DNA of 64,000 bases from Altererythrobacter sp. (GCA_031178065.1 JAPSJS010000011.1:1-64000); one strand, 5' to 3'. Positions 1-10,354 are shown, counted from the stretch's first letter. The notes: generated from the sequence alone by a model not told the origin. A program made the numbers and translations.

Positions 1-375
1 AAGGGACCGGTGCGGCAGCTCGTCGACACCGACGGCGATCACGTCGGTTACGAAGGCAACGCGCTGATCAAGGTGAACGGCGTCTATTTTCTCACCGGCG
101 CCGAATGGCACGGGCCGCTGCGCACGCACGGCACCTACGACATGATGTACGGCACGTCGAAGACCCTGTTCGGTCCCTACAGCCAGCGGCGGATGGGGGC
201 GCCCCATGGCGGGCATGGCACGCCGTTCCGGGACAAGGAGGGGCGCTACTGGTACACCATGTTCGGCAACGATCCGACAGCGCCCTGGCGGATGCATTTC
301 GGTCTGGTGCCGATCGGCATCGGCGATCCGGCATCGATCGGGATACCGCGGATCGACAGCGCGCCTCGGGATTAG
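1..375 (+). CDS. C-terminal part of a GH43-like / five-bladed beta-propeller glycosidase (truncated by window edge)
   Basis: Open frame from window start to stop at 375; protein ...GNALIKVNGVYFLTGAEWHGPLRTHGTYDMMYGTSKTLFGPYSQRRMGAPHGGHGTPFRDKEGRYWYTMFGND resembles beta-propeller glycosidases. Confidence 0.6.
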   Translation, partial: KGPVRQLVDTDGDHVGYEGNALIKVNGVYFLTGAEWHGPLRTHGTYDMMYGTSKTLFGPYSQRRMGAPHGGHGTPFRDKEGRYWYTMFGNDPTAPWRMHFGLVPIGIGDPASIGIPRIDSAPRD

Positions 376-402
376 CGGCAGCGCTGCCAGCACGACAAAA
401 AT

Positions 403-435
403 GAGGGCGGCCGAACTCTCGCTCGGCCGCCCCTC
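403..435. terminator. Hairpin between convergent genes (candidate bidirectional terminator)
   Basis: GGGCGGCCGA (405-414) / TCGGCCGCCC (423-432), perfect 10-bp stem, 8-nt loop; no strong T-tract. Confidence 0.5.
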
Positions 436-456
436 CGGTTCGCAAGGCAAGGACGG

Positions 457-1305
457 TTAACGGGGGGACGTATCACCCTGCGTTGCGGAGCTGGTTGCAC
501 CTTCGCCGGCGGCGGAGACGGTGCCGGTGCCGGCGATCAGGGCGTCGCCGTTGGCGCTGAGGTCGGCGGCGGAGATGGCGGCGGTTCCATCTGGCGTGGC
601 GACGAGCGCCTGCTGCACGCGGCCCTGCTGGTCGGCGACCACTTCGCTGACCGTGCCGAGCTGCGCGCCGTCCGGCGTCACGACCGGCATTCCGGGGGTG
701 ACGGAGAAGGCGCCGTCGGCTGCCGCGGCCGCGCTGCCGGCAGCAGCCAGCATGCTGGAGCCGAGACCGGCCGCGCCCGATCCGGCCGCCGAACCCGCAG
801 CCGAGCCGCTGCCGCTGGCCGACGCGGCGAGATTGCCTGCCGCACTCGCCGCACCGGCGGCGCTGCCGCGGACCGTGGCGACGCCGTCAGCCGCCGTAGC
901 GATGCCCTGCGCCGCGAGGCCGCGAACCGCGTCGGTGCCGACGAGCTGCGCATCGGCGCCAAGCGAGCCGGAGGCACTGCCCGAGGCCGCTGCGCTGCCC
1001 TTCGCCGAACCCGCCGGGCCGTCGAGGAGCTGAGAGGCCGCGCCATCGACACTGGCGTCGAGCGAGCGGTCGACGGAGACCTCGCCCGAGCGATGATCGA
1101 CGCGCTGCTCGCCGCGAGTCCGGGCGTCGCCGCGCACGGTGCTGCGGGTGGTCGTGCGGATCGAGTCGGTCGACGTGCGGACGGTGGAGTTGATCGCGCC
1201 GTTCACGGTGCCGCCGAGCGCGCCTCCGCTGCCGCCGAGAAGCTGCGCGTGTGCGGGCGCGGCGAACAGTGTGAGAGCCGAAGCTGCGAGAAGAAGGTTC
1301 TTCAT
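457..1305 (-). CDS. Secreted Ala/Gly/Ser-rich hypothetical protein with PRC-barrel-like C-terminal segment
   Basis: Signal peptide MKNLLLAASALTLFAAPAHAQ; low-complexity AGS body; C-terminus VTPGMPVVTPDGAQLGTVSEVVADQQGRVQQALVATPDG. Confidence 0.65.
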   Translation of the reverse strand: MKNLLLAASALTLFAAPAHAQLLGGSGGALGGTVNGAINSTVRTSTDSIRTTTRSTVRGDARTRGEQRVDHRSGEVSVDRSLDASVDGAASQLLDGPAGSAKGSAAASGSASGSLGADAQLVGTDAVRGLAAQGIATAADGVATVRGSAAGAASAAGNLAASASGSGSAAGSAAGSGAAGLGSSMLAAAGSAAAAADGAFSVTPGMPVVTPDGAQLGTVSEVVADQQGRVQQALVATPDGTAAISAADLSANGDALIAGTGTVSAAGEGATSSATQGDTSPR

Positions 1306-1386
1306 GGCATATCCCTTTCTTTCCGGCGAACGCGGGAGGATGCGTTCGCTTGAAAGGGAAACGGGTGCCGTGCGGCGCTTAATCCA

Positions 1387-2637
1387 TCAGTCGCGAGATT
1401 TTTTCGGCACGCCCTCGCAGGAGCCGCAGATCAGGCCGCGGCCATAGGTCTCGTCCGCCCCCTTGCGGCCAAGGTCCTCCGCCTGCGCGTCGAGCGCGGT
1501 GCGCCAGTCGCGGCCTCGCCCGATCGCTAGAGCCGTGCGGCCCGCGACGAGCGGGGTCGCGAACGAGGTGCCGCGCAGGCGCACGCGGTCGCCCTCGGCA
1601 TCGATGCCGTGGATGTCGGCGCCGGGCGCCGAATAATCCAGATGGAGCGCGCGGCCCGCCTCGATCAGCGCGCGGCGCCGGCCGTCGACCCCGGTCACTG
1701 CGACCACGCCATCGTAGGACGCGGGATAGGCAGGCGGTGCCGCCGGGCCGCCATTGCCCACCGCCGCGACCACGACCACCCCCTTGCGCTGCGCCACGCC
1801 GATCGCACGTTCGAGAACCGGATTTCGTGGGCCGACGAGGCTGATCGTCACCACTTTCGAGCCCGCGCCGACCAACCAGCCGAGCCCCTTGGCCATGGCC
1901 AGCGCGTTGCCCCCGGCGTCGTCGGTGCCGTAGACGTCGGCGACGCGGATCGGGCCCGCTCCGGCATGGGCGAGCAGCGAGGCGATCGCGCTGCCGTGGT
2001 TGCTGGGGTAGGGCGCGCCTTTCGCGAAGCCGCGGATCGCGGCGACCGGCACGGCCTTGCCCGGGGCGCCATCGATCATGCCGACCGGCGCCCCGCCGCT
2101 CGTCGCGGCCGCGGCGGCGAGCGGGAGGGGCGGAGCGCTGACGGGGCGGGGGGCGGCGCCCGACTGGAAGTGCAGATTGTCCGGCGCGACGCTCGCCTCC
2201 GGCATCAGCCGCGCCAACGCGCCCTCGGCTTCGGCGAGATCCATCCCCTCGGGTACCTGCAGCCTGACGACCGCGAAGCCGAGGCCTTCGATCTCCTCTT
2301 GCGAGAGGACCCCGAAGCCCGCCGCTTCACCGGCCGCCAGCGCCTCGGCCGAGGCATCCATTACCAGGATCTCTCCCCGCCGGGCGGGCGCGCCGCGGGC
2401 GTCCCGCTCGATCACGTCGCCGTGCCGCCGTACGAGCCGGTCGATGGTCCGCAGCCGGTCGCGCGCGAGATCCTCGACCGTACCGCGCAGATCGCGCGTC
2501 GTGCGGTCGAGCACATCGGTGGTGGTGTCGAGCACCCCGCCGATGTCCGGCACCTGCACGCCCGGCAGCGCGATCTGCGCGGACACGGGCGCGGCGATCA
2601 GGGCGCAGGCGGCGGAAATGAGGAAAATTCGGCGCAT
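1387..2637 (-). CDS. S8 family (subtilisin-like) serine peptidase
   Basis: Signal peptide; catalytic motifs VGMIDGAPG (Asp), SNHGSAIAS (His), GTSFATPLVAG (Ser). Confidence 0.85.
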   Translation of the reverse strand: MRRIFLISAACALIAAPVSAQIALPGVQVPDIGGVLDTTTDVLDRTTRDLRGTVEDLARDRLRTIDRLVRRHGDVIERDARGAPARRGEILVMDASAEALAAGEAAGFGVLSQEEIEGLGFAVVRLQVPEGMDLAEAEGALARLMPEASVAPDNLHFQSGAAPRPVSAPPLPLAAAAATSGGAPVGMIDGAPGKAVPVAAIRGFAKGAPYPSNHGSAIASLLAHAGAGPIRVADVYGTDDAGGNALAMAKGLGWLVGAGSKVVTISLVGPRNPVLERAIGVAQRKGVVVVAAVGNGGPAAPPAYPASYDGVVAVTGVDGRRRALIEAGRALHLDYSAPGADIHGIDAEGDRVRLRGTSFATPLVAGRTALAIGRGRDWRTALDAQAEDLGRKGADETYGRGLICGSCEGVPKKSRD

Positions 2638-2744
2638 CGGCTGTCCCTTGTCTCGCGAAAGCGATTAAGCATGGATGAAACGCATGTCGTGATCCGTTTA
2701 ATCCGTGGAAGGCAGAGGCACTGAGCACGAAGTTCGAACAGGAC

Positions 2745-3209
2745 TTGCTGGACCTGCTGCCCCGGCTGCGCCGTTTCGCTGCCGGGCTGGCGGGCAATCC
2801 TGCGGACGGCGACGACCTCTGCCAGATGTCGCTCGAACGCGCGCTCGCCAACCGGTCCAAGTGGCAGGAGGGTACGCGCCTCGACAGTTGGATGTACAGG
2901 ATCATGCGCAACATCTGGATCGACGAGGGCCGCGCGGGGAGCCGCCGCAGGCAGACCTTCGTGGACGAGGAAGCCGGCGTGGGGCAGGGCGGCGACGGCG
3001 CGCAGGAAGCCGCGGTCGAGCTGTCCTATGTCGACCGGGCGATGCAGAAGCTGCCGTCCGACCAGCGCGAGGCGGTGCTGCTCGTGATGGTCGAAGGCTA
3101 TGCCTACAAGGAAGCAGCGGAGATCGTCGGCTGCCCGGTCGGCACGCTCAACTCGCGCCTGGTGCGCGGGCGCGACGCGCTGATGGCGATGCTGGGAGAA
3201 GCGCAATGA
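2745..3209 (+). CDS. ECF-type RNA polymerase sigma factor
   Basis: LPRLRRFAAGLAGNPADGDDLCQMSLERAL...LDSWMYRIMRNIWIDEGR...LPSDQREAVLLVMVEGYAYKEAAEIVGCPVGTLNSRLVRGRDAL; start may be slightly upstream. Confidence 0.9.
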   Translation: MLDLLPRLRRFAAGLAGNPADGDDLCQMSLERALANRSKWQEGTRLDSWMYRIMRNIWIDEGRAGSRRRQTFVDEEAGVGQGGDGAQEAAVELSYVDRAMQKLPSDQREAVLLVMVEGYAYKEAAEIVGCPVGTLNSRLVRGRDALMAMLGEAQ

Positions 3210-3904
3210 CCCTGACCAGAGAGGAACTCGCGGCTTTCGCAGACGGCGAGCTGACCGGCGAGCGCGCGGCGCAGATCGCTGCCGCCGTCGCCGCCGATCC
3301 CGCGCTGGCGGGCGAGGTCGAGGCGCACCGCGCTCTCCGTGCGCAGCTGGCTGACCATTACGCACCGGTCGCCACGGCGCCGGTGCCGGACCGCCTGACC
3401 GCCCTGCTGGCGCAGCCGCAGGAGGCCGAGGTCGTCAATTTCGCCGAAGCGAAGGAACGGCGCGCGGCACGCCGCACTATCCCGCGTTGGGGGTGGATCG
3501 TCGGGCCGGCGCTCGCAGCGTCGCTCGCGCTGGCGGTGCTCCTACCGGGGAGCGGCGACGACGGTGCGCCCTACGCCGACCCGCAGCTCGCGGGCGTTCT
3601 CGATACGCGGCTCGTGGCCGAACAGGCGCCCGGCGCGGACACGCGCATATTGCTCAGCTTCCGCGCGCAGGGCGGCGACGTCTGCCGCGTTTTCAGCGGT
3701 GAAGGCGGCGGGGGGATCGCCTGCCGCGACCAGCAGGGCTGGCGCCTCGAAGCGCTCGGCGAGGGCAGCGCCGGCGCCTCGACCGAATATCGCATGGCGG
3801 GGGCGAGCGAAGCAGCCCTGCTGAGCCGTGCGCAGGACATGGCGCAGGGCCCGGCTCTCGACGCCGCGGCGGAAGCGGAGGCGAAAGCGAACGACTGGCG
3901 CTGA
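3206..3904 (+). CDS. Anti-sigma factor, single TM, overlapping the sigma gene (ATGA)
   Basis: MTLTREELAAFADGELTGERAAQIAAAVAADPALAGEVEAHRALRAQL...; TM RTIPRWGWIVGPALAASLALAVLLPG; start overlaps sigma stop. Confidence 0.8.
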   Translation: MTLTREELAAFADGELTGERAAQIAAAVAADPALAGEVEAHRALRAQLADHYAPVATAPVPDRLTALLAQPQEAEVVNFAEAKERRAARRTIPRWGWIVGPALAASLALAVLLPGSGDDGAPYADPQLAGVLDTRLVAEQAPGADTRILLSFRAQGGDVCRVFSGEGGGGIACRDQQGWRLEALGEGSAGASTEYRMAGASEAALLSRAQDMAQGPALDAAAEAEAKANDWR

Positions 3905-4109
3905 GCCCCCCGGCGAGTTCTTCGCACTTGCAGCGCGATCGTTCGCTGCCTAAAAGCCCCGTTCCACCGGACCCGGCGCTGCCGGGTGGCTCGGCCCGGC
4001 GCCTATCCCCGGGACAACTTTCCAGACCGGTTTTCATTGCCGCGCATCGTGATCGCACCAGCATCGCGCCTGCGTCCGCCGGTCACCGTGTGTCGGACGA
4101 AGTTTCAAG

Positions 4110-5594
4110 ATGATCGATATTCCCGCGCTCAAGCGCGAATGGCTATCCAATCCCCGGCGCAACATTCTCGCCGGCATCGTCGTCGCGCTTGCGCTCATCC
4201 CCGAAGCAATCGGCTTCTCGATCATTGCCGGGGTCGATCCGCGCGTGGGGCTCTACGCCTCGTTCTCGATCGCGGTAATCATAGCGCTCGTCGGCGGACG
4301 CCCCGGTATGATCTCCGCCGCGACCGCCGCCGTTGCCGTGCTCGTCACGCCGCTGATCCGCGAGCACGGGCTCGACTACCTGTTCGCGGCGACGATCCTG
4401 ATGGGCGTGATTCAGATCGCGGCCGGATACCTGCGGCTGCACCTGCTGATGCAATACGTCTCGCGCTCGGTGGTTACCGGCTTTGTCAACGCGCTCGCGA
4501 TCCTGATCTTCATGGCGCAGCTCCCCGAGCTGATCGGCGTGCCGATGGTCACTTACGGGTTCGTCGCGGCAGGCCTTGCGATCATCTATCTGTTCCCGCG
4601 CCTGACCCGTGCCGTGCCCTCACCGCTGGTCGCCATCGTGATCCTGACGGCCGTGGTCTATTACGCCGGGTTCGACGTGCGCACCGTGGGCGACATGGGC
4701 GAGTTGCCCTCCTCGCTTCCGCAGTGGCTGATTCCGGACGTGCCTTTCACGCTCGAGACGCTGCAGATCATCTTCCCCTATTCGGCGACCATGGCCGCCG
4801 TCGGCCTGCTCGAATCGATGCTGACCGCGCAGATCGTCGACGATCTGACCGACACCGGTTCGGACAAGCAGCGCGAGATGAAGGGGCAGGGCATCGCCAA
4901 CTTCTTCACCGGCTTCCTCGGCGGGATGGGTGGCTGCGCGATGATCGGCCAGTCGGTGATCAACGTGAAGTCGGGCGGCGAGACGCGGCTTTCGACCTTC
5001 GTCGCCGGCTCGTTCCTGCTGTTCCTGATCGTCGTGCTCGGCCCGCTGGTGGCGCGGATCCCGATGGCCGCGCTGGTCGCCGTGATGATCATGGTATCGA
5101 TCGGCACCTTCTCATGGCGCTCGATCCGCGACATCCGCCACCATCCCTGGCAGTCCTCCGTGGTCATGGTGGTCACGGTCGTGGTGGTGGTGTGGACCCA
5201 CGACCTCGCGCAAGGCGTGCTCGCGGGCGTAATCCTCTCGGGCCTGTTCTTCGCGAGCAAGGTCAAGCGGCTGTTCACGGTCGAGAGCGAGCTCTCGGCC
5301 GATGGCGCGACCCGCACCTACCGCGTCGAGGGGCAGGTGTTCTTCGCCTCGTCCGACAGTTTCGTCTCGGCGTTCGATTACAAGGAAGTGGTCGACCGCG
5401 TGGTGATCGACGTCGGCCGGGCGCACTTCTGGGACATTTCCGCGGTCGGCACGCTCGACAAGGCGATCCTCAAGTTCCGGCGCGAGGGTACCGCAGTCGA
5501 GGTCGTCGGGCTCAACCCGGCCAGCGCGGCGATGATCGAGCGTTACGCCGTGCATGACAAGCCGGGCGCCGAAGCGCATTCTGGAGGGCACTGA
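4110..5594 (+). CDS. SulP family inorganic anion transporter with C-terminal STAS domain
   Basis: [52 protein letters not shown]...; C-terminal [31 protein letters not shown]. Confidence 0.92.
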   Translation: MIDIPALKREWLSNPRRNILAGIVVALALIPEAIGFSIIAGVDPRVGLYASFSIAVIIALVGGRPGMISAATAAVAVLVTPLIREHGLDYLFAATILMGVIQIAAGYLRLHLLMQYVSRSVVTGFVNALAILIFMAQLPELIGVPMVTYGFVAAGLAIIYLFPRLTRAVPSPLVAIVILTAVVYYAGFDVRTVGDMGELPSSLPQWLIPDVPFTLETLQIIFPYSATMAAVGLLESMLTAQIVDDLTDTGSDKQREMKGQGIANFFTGFLGGMGGCAMIGQSVINVKSGGETRLSTFVAGSFLLFLIVVLGPLVARIPMAALVAVMIMVSIGTFSWRSIRDIRHHPWQSSVVMVVTVVVVVWTHDLAQGVLAGVILSGLFFASKVKRLFTVESELSADGATRTYRVEGQVFFASSDSFVSAFDYKEVVDRVVIDVGRAHFWDISAVGTLDKAILKFRREGTAVEVVGLNPASAAMIERYAVHDKPGAEAHSGGH

Positions 5595-6460
5595 TGGGAG
5601 AGAACGCGATGGAACGGGTGCTCGCGGCGATCGATGCGTCCGCCTACACCGAAAGCGTTTGCCGCCTCGCCGCGTGGGCCGCGGCGCGGCTGGAACTGCC
5701 GGTCGAGCTGCTCCACGTCGTGCAGCGGAGCGATCCGGTCACCGCGCGGCGCGATCTGTCCGGCGCCATCGGGCTCGGGGTCAAGAGCGAGCTGATGGAA
5801 GAGCTCGTCCGTCTGGCCGAAGCCGATGCGCGGGCGGAGATCGAGAAGGGGCGCGCACTCCTCGCCACCGCCGAGGCGCTGCTGCGGGAGGCGGGCGCGG
5901 CGAACGTCGTCCCGCTCCACCGCCATGGCGGAATCGTGGAGACAATCATCGAGCGCGAGGAAGCGGCACGGGTCGTGGTCATCGGTAAGCGGGGCGCGAG
6001 CCACGAGTTCGCGAGCGACCATATCGGATCGAAGATCGAGCGCGTCGTGCGCGCGAGCAGCAAGCCGGTGCTGGTCGCCGCTCGCGCATTTCATGAACCG
6101 CGGCACGTGGTGCTTGCCTACGACGGCAGCCCCGCCGCCGGGCGCGCGCTGGAGCGCTTGGCGAACTCGCCGTTGTTCGCCGCGCTGCCGGTGACCATGG
6201 TCATGGCCGAGGCGCGCGGCGAGGGCGACCGGGGCGAGCTCGAACGCGCGGCTGCGTCGATCGCCGGCGGGCGATCCGTGCAGACGCTGGTCGAACGCGG
6301 CAAAGCGGAGCAGGCGATCGGGGAAATCGTCGCCGGCATCGACGGAGCGCTGCTGATGATGGGCGCCTACGGCCATTCGCCGATCAGGACCATGATCGTC
6401 GGCAGCACGACGACCGCGATGATCCGCACGGTGAAGGCGCCGGTGCTGTTGGTGCGCTGA
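5594..6460 (+). CDS. Universal stress protein (two Usp-like halves)
   Basis: MERVLAAIDASAYTESVCRLAAWAAARLELPVELLHVVQ...; second half HVVLAYDGSPAAGRALERLA...GAYGHSPIRTMIVGSTTTAMIRTVKAPVLLVR; start overlaps SulP stop (TGATG). Confidence 0.9.
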   Translation: MGENAMERVLAAIDASAYTESVCRLAAWAAARLELPVELLHVVQRSDPVTARRDLSGAIGLGVKSELMEELVRLAEADARAEIEKGRALLATAEALLREAGAANVVPLHRHGGIVETIIEREEAARVVVIGKRGASHEFASDHIGSKIERVVRASSKPVLVAARAFHEPRHVVLAYDGSPAAGRALERLANSPLFAALPVTMVMAEARGEGDRGELERAAASIAGGRSVQTLVERGKAEQAIGEIVAGIDGALLMMGAYGHSPIRTMIVGSTTTAMIRTVKAPVLLVR

Positions 6461-6520
6461 CAAGCCGCTTCGGTGCCGCTAGGGTCCTGCGTTCAGGGAT
6501 TGGACGAGGGGACTTCCACG

Positions 6521-8692
6521 ATGCGGAAACTGGCGATTCTGGGCGCGAGCCTTCTGGTGTTTCAGGCGCAAGCCGGGCTGGCGCAGGATCAGGATCAGCA
6601 GGCGCCGCAAGAATCCCCCGCTCCGGAGAGCTCGGCAGAGCAGCGCCCCGACACGGCCATGTCGGGTTCCGCCATCGGCATGGACCGCAGCGGGCCCGAG
6701 CGGCGCTTCACCGGCGCGGACCTGTTCGACCTCGCCATCGCCGCCGACCCGCAGATCAGCCCTGACGGGCGCCATATCGCCTATGTCCGCCGCTCGAACG
6801 ACATCATGTCCGACCGCGCGGTGAGCACGATCTGGCTGATCAACACCCGCACCGGGGAGGAAGTGCCGATCGCCGGGCGCGGGGGCGATGCCTTCTCCCC
6901 TCGCTGGTCGCCCGGCGGTGACCGCCTCGCCTATGCCTCGACCGAGGGCGGCAGTCCCCAGCTATGGGTGCGCTGGATGGAGGGCGGGGAGGCGGTGCGC
7001 CTCACGGGCCTGCCGACGAGCCCGTCGAACGTGACCTGGTCGCCCGACGGCCGCTCGATCGCCTATACGATGCTGGTAAAGCAGGAGGGGCCGAAGCTCG
7101 GCGCCGCCCCCGCGAACAAGCCCGAAGGCGCCGAATGGGCCGAGCCGCTCGAGGTTCACGACCTCCTCACCTACCGCGCGGACGGGCAGGGTTACATCGA
7201 GCCGGGGTTCGAGAAGGTCTTCATCGTTCCGGCAACGGGCGGTGCGCCGCGCCAGCTCACCTTCGGCCGTTACCACGACGGCGGGCCGCTGAGCTGGTCG
7301 CCGGACGGCAGCACGCTCTACTTCGGCGCCAACCGCAGTGCCGACTGGCAGACCGATCCGCTGGAGGGCGAAATCTACGCGCTCGACGTGGCGACCGGCG
7401 GCCTCACCCGGCTGACCGACCGCGACGGCCCCGACAGCAGCCCGCTCGCCTCGCCCGATGGGAAGCTGATCGCCTATCTCGGCTTCGACGATGCCCTGCG
7501 CGCGTACGAGAACACCAATCTCTACGTCATGAACCGCGACGGTTCGGGCCGCCGCAACCTGACTGCCGACCGGGATTTCAGCGCCGCCAGTATCGCTTGG
7601 GATGCCGACAGCCGCGGCATCTACGTCCAGTACGACGAGCGGGGCGAGACCAAGGTCGCGCGCGTCGGCCTCGACGGCTCGATCCGCGAGGTGATCGGCG
7701 GGCTGTCGGGCGGCGGGTTCGACCGGCCCTATACCGGCGGCAGCTTCTCGGTCGCCGCGGACGACAGCATCGCCTTCACCGGCGGAACCGCCACGCGCCC
7801 GGCCGAAGTGCAGATCGCCCGCGGCGGCAAGGCGCGCATGCTGACCGACCTCAACCGCTCGCTGCGCGAAGTGAAGGCGCTTGGCGAAGTGCGCAAGATA
7901 ACGGCCGCATCGAGCCATGACGGTCTGGAGATCGAGGGCTGGCTGACCCTGCCGCCCGGTTACGTCGAGGGGCAGCGCGTGCCGCTGATCCTGGAGATTC
8001 ACGGCGGACCCTTCTCCGCCTACGGCCCGCATTTTTCGACCGACAACCAGCTCTATGCCGCTGCGGGCTACGCAGTGCTTTCGGCCAATCCTCGCGGTTC
8101 GACCAGCTACGGCGAGGCCTTTGCGAACCAGATCGACAAGGCCTATCCCGGCAACGACTACTTCGACCTGATGAGCATCGTCGACCGGGCGATCGCGCTG
8201 GGCATAGCCGATCCCGACGCGCTGTTCGTCACCGGCGGCTCGGGCGGCGGCGTGCTGACGAGCTGGATCGTCGGCAAGACCCGGCGCTTCAAGGCGGCGG
8301 CGACGCAGAAGCCGGTGATCAATTGGACGACGCAGGCGCTCACCGCCGATGGCCCCGCGTTCTTCGGTCACTACTGGCTTGGCGCCCAGCCGTGGGAGGA
8401 TCACGAGACCTACTGGCGGCTCTCGCCGCTGTCGCTGGTCGGCAATGTCGAGACGCCGACGCTGGTCGTGGTCGGCAGCGAGGATTACCGCACGCCAGTC
8501 AGCGAATCCGAGCAATACTATACCGCGCTGCGCCTGCGCGGCGTGCCGACGGCGCTGGTCAAGGTGCCCGGCGCCAGCCACGGCGGCATCGCGGCGCGCC
8601 CCTCGCAATCGGCCGCCAAGGCTTCGGCCATCCTCGCCTGGTTCGCCCGCTACCGCGAGGGCTGGGAGCGGCCGGCTACGCCGGCGGACTGA
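6521..8692 (+). CDS. S9 family prolyl oligopeptidase / acylaminoacyl-peptidase-like, secreted
   Basis: Signal peptide MRKLAILGASLLVFQAQAGLAQ; WD/propeller repeats; HGGPFSAYGP, GGSGGGVLTSW nucleophile elbow, VGSEDYRTP, GASHGG. Confidence 0.88.
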   Translation: MRKLAILGASLLVFQAQAGLAQDQDQQAPQESPAPESSAEQRPDTAMSGSAIGMDRSGPERRFTGADLFDLAIAADPQISPDGRHIAYVRRSNDIMSDRAVSTIWLINTRTGEEVPIAGRGGDAFSPRWSPGGDRLAYASTEGGSPQLWVRWMEGGEAVRLTGLPTSPSNVTWSPDGRSIAYTMLVKQEGPKLGAAPANKPEGAEWAEPLEVHDLLTYRADGQGYIEPGFEKVFIVPATGGAPRQLTFGRYHDGGPLSWSPDGSTLYFGANRSADWQTDPLEGEIYALDVATGGLTRLTDRDGPDSSPLASPDGKLIAYLGFDDALRAYENTNLYVMNRDGSGRRNLTADRDFSAASIAWDADSRGIYVQYDERGETKVARVGLDGSIREVIGGLSGGGFDRPYTGGSFSVAADDSIAFTGGTATRPAEVQIARGGKARMLTDLNRSLREVKALGEVRKITAASSHDGLEIEGWLTLPPGYVEGQRVPLILEIHGGPFSAYGPHFSTDNQLYAAAGYAVLSANPRGSTSYGEAFANQIDKAYPGNDYFDLMSIVDRAIALGIADPDALFVTGGSGGGVLTSWIVGKTRRFKAAATQKPVINWTTQALTADGPAFFGHYWLGAQPWEDHETYWRLSPLSLVGNVETPTLVVVGSEDYRTPVSESEQYYTALRLRGVPTALVKVPGASHGGIAARPSQSAAKASAILAWFARYREGWERPATPAD

Positions 8693-8778
8693 CGGCGCCG
8701 GCAGAAATTTTTCACGCGCGCGTACGGAAATCCGTCCGCCATGCATCGTGCCTGGAATGGGGGGTGTAGCAGCGCGCC

Positions 8779-9369
8779 GTGAGCAGGCAGAGCCGCGAGA
8801 GGATCATGGCTTGGGTGGGGAGCGAGATCCTTCCCCACGAGAGCGACGTGCGCGCCTGGCTTCGCCGCACGCTCGATCCCGCCGATATCGAGGACGTCGT
8901 GCAGGAAGCCTATTGCCAGATCGCGCGGCTCGACGAGATCGGCCATATCCGTAGCGGCCGCGCCTATTTTTTCACCACCGCGCGCCACATCGTCCTCATG
9001 CAGCTCAGGCGCGCGCGCGTGGTGCGGATCGATTCGGTTACGGAAATCGATAACCTGAACATCGTTCTGGATGAGCCCTCGCCGGAGCGGGTGGCGGGCG
9101 GCCGCCGCGAGCTGGAGCGTGTGCGGCGGCTGATCGAAGGGCTGCCCGAGCGATGCCGGAGGATATTCGAGCTGCGCAAGATCGAAGGCCTGCCGCAGCG
9201 CGAGGTGGCCCGCCGGCTGGGCGTGACCGAGCACGTGGTGGAGAACGACGTCGGCAAGGGTCTCAAACTGATTCTGCAAGCGATCGCGGAGGGGGAGCGG
9301 AACGCCGAGCAGGCATTGACGGAAATGGCACGAGATGAGCGAGCGCGAGACAGCACAGGCGATCTCTGA
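8779..9369 (+). CDS. FecI-like ECF sigma factor
   Basis: LRRTLDPADIEDVVQEAYCQIARL...RRIFELRKIEGLPQREVARRLGVTEHVVENDVGKGLKLI; directly upstream of FecR-like gene. Confidence 0.88.
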   Translation: MSRQSRERIMAWVGSEILPHESDVRAWLRRTLDPADIEDVVQEAYCQIARLDEIGHIRSGRAYFFTTARHIVLMQLRRARVVRIDSVTEIDNLNIVLDEPSPERVAGGRRELERVRRLIEGLPERCRRIFELRKIEGLPQREVARRLGVTEHVVENDVGKGLKLILQAIAEGERNAEQALTEMARDERARDSTGDL

Positions 9370-10354
9370 TCGCGCGGCCGAGTGGGTCGCCCGCATCGAC
9401 CGCGAAGGCGGCGACGCGGCCGCGCGTGCCGAACTGGAGGCCTGGCTCGCCGGGGACGAACGCCGGCGCGGCGCCTATTTTCGCGCGCAGGCGGCATGGC
9501 GCATGCTCGACCGGGCGAGCGTTCTGGGCGCCGGCCAGGCTCCGGCGCAAGAGGCCGTCCCGGAGGCACTAGAGGGCGAGGTCCAGGCGGACCTGTTCCA
9601 CGCCGATCGCGGACGCGCACTGCCGCGCCGACGGGTCCTCTGGGGCGCCGGTGCTGCCATTGCGGCGAGCCTGGCGGCCGGTCTGTTCGTCCCCGGGATC
9701 CTCCAGCCCCCGTCGCAACGGATCGAGACCGCGCTGGGCGAAATCCGGCGCGTGCCGCTGGAGGATGGCTCGCTTGCGGCGGTCAACACCCAGACGACGC
9801 TGGACGTCACACTCACCCCCGAGGTGCGCGAGATCGAGCTGGCACGGGGCGAGGTATGGTTCCAGGTCGCCAAGGACCGGACGCGGCCATTCGTGGTCGA
9901 AGCCGGCGAGGTGCGGGTGAAGGCCGTCGGCACCGCCTTCGCCGTGCACCGCACGGGCGGCGGGGTCGAGGTTCAGGTCACCGAAGGCACCGTCGAGGTC
10001 TGGCGCGACGGGGAGGCGGGGGCGCTCCGCCGCGTCTCCGCCGGCATGCGCACGTTCGTCGGCAAGACGCCCGGCGCGCCGCAGGTGGTCGCCACCGGTG
10101 AAGAGATCGACCGCTCGCTTTCGTGGCGCACGGGTCAGCTCGTCTTCGAAGGCGACACGGTGGCGGAGGCCGCTGCCGCGTTCAATCGCTACAACGCGGT
10201 CAAGCTGGAGATCGCCGACCCGGCGCTGGGGCAGGAAAAGATGATCGGCCGCTTCCGGACCAACGAACCCGACGCCTTCGCCCGCGCGGCGGCGGCGCTG
10301 CTCGACGCCCGTGTCGAGATCGGGCCCGGCCGGATCGTGCTGTCGCGAAAGTGA
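9335..10354 (+). CDS. FecR family anti-sigma/regulator protein
   Basis: MSERETAQAISDRAAEWVARIDREGGDAAARAELEAWLAGDERRRGAYFRAQAAW...QRIETALGEIRRVPLEDGSLAAVNTQTTLDVTL...FQVAKDRTRPFVVEAGEVRVKAVGTAFAV. Confidence 0.92.
   Translation: MSERETAQAISDRAAEWVARIDREGGDAAARAELEAWLAGDERRRGAYFRAQAAWRMLDRASVLGAGQAPAQEAVPEALEGEVQADLFHADRGRALPRRRVLWGAGAAIAASLAAGLFVPGILQPPSQRIETALGEIRRVPLEDGSLAAVNTQTTLDVTLTPEVREIELARGEVWFQVAKDRTRPFVVEAGEVRVKAVGTAFAVHRTGGGVEVQVTEGTVEVWRDGEAGALRRVSAGMRTFVGKTPGAPQVVATGEEIDRSLSWRTGQLVFEGDTVAEAAAAFNRYNAVKLEIADPALGQEKMIGRFRTNEPDAFARAAAALLDARVEIGPGRIVLSRK

Noticed and set aside
5112-5591. His/Asp-rich segment ([12 protein letters not shown]) in minus-strand ORF, resembling a metal-binding protein
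   Set aside because: It is the reverse complement of Val/Thr-rich codons in the SulP gene ([15 protein letters not shown]), not a real metal-binding protein.
6962-8746. 594-aa minus-strand ORF opposite the S9 peptidase
   Set aside because: Antisense of a clear S9 peptidase; no domain features.
9325-9340. TGGCACGAGATGAGCG, sigma-54-like
   Set aside because: Lacks TTGC at -12 and lies inside the FecI/FecR overlap.
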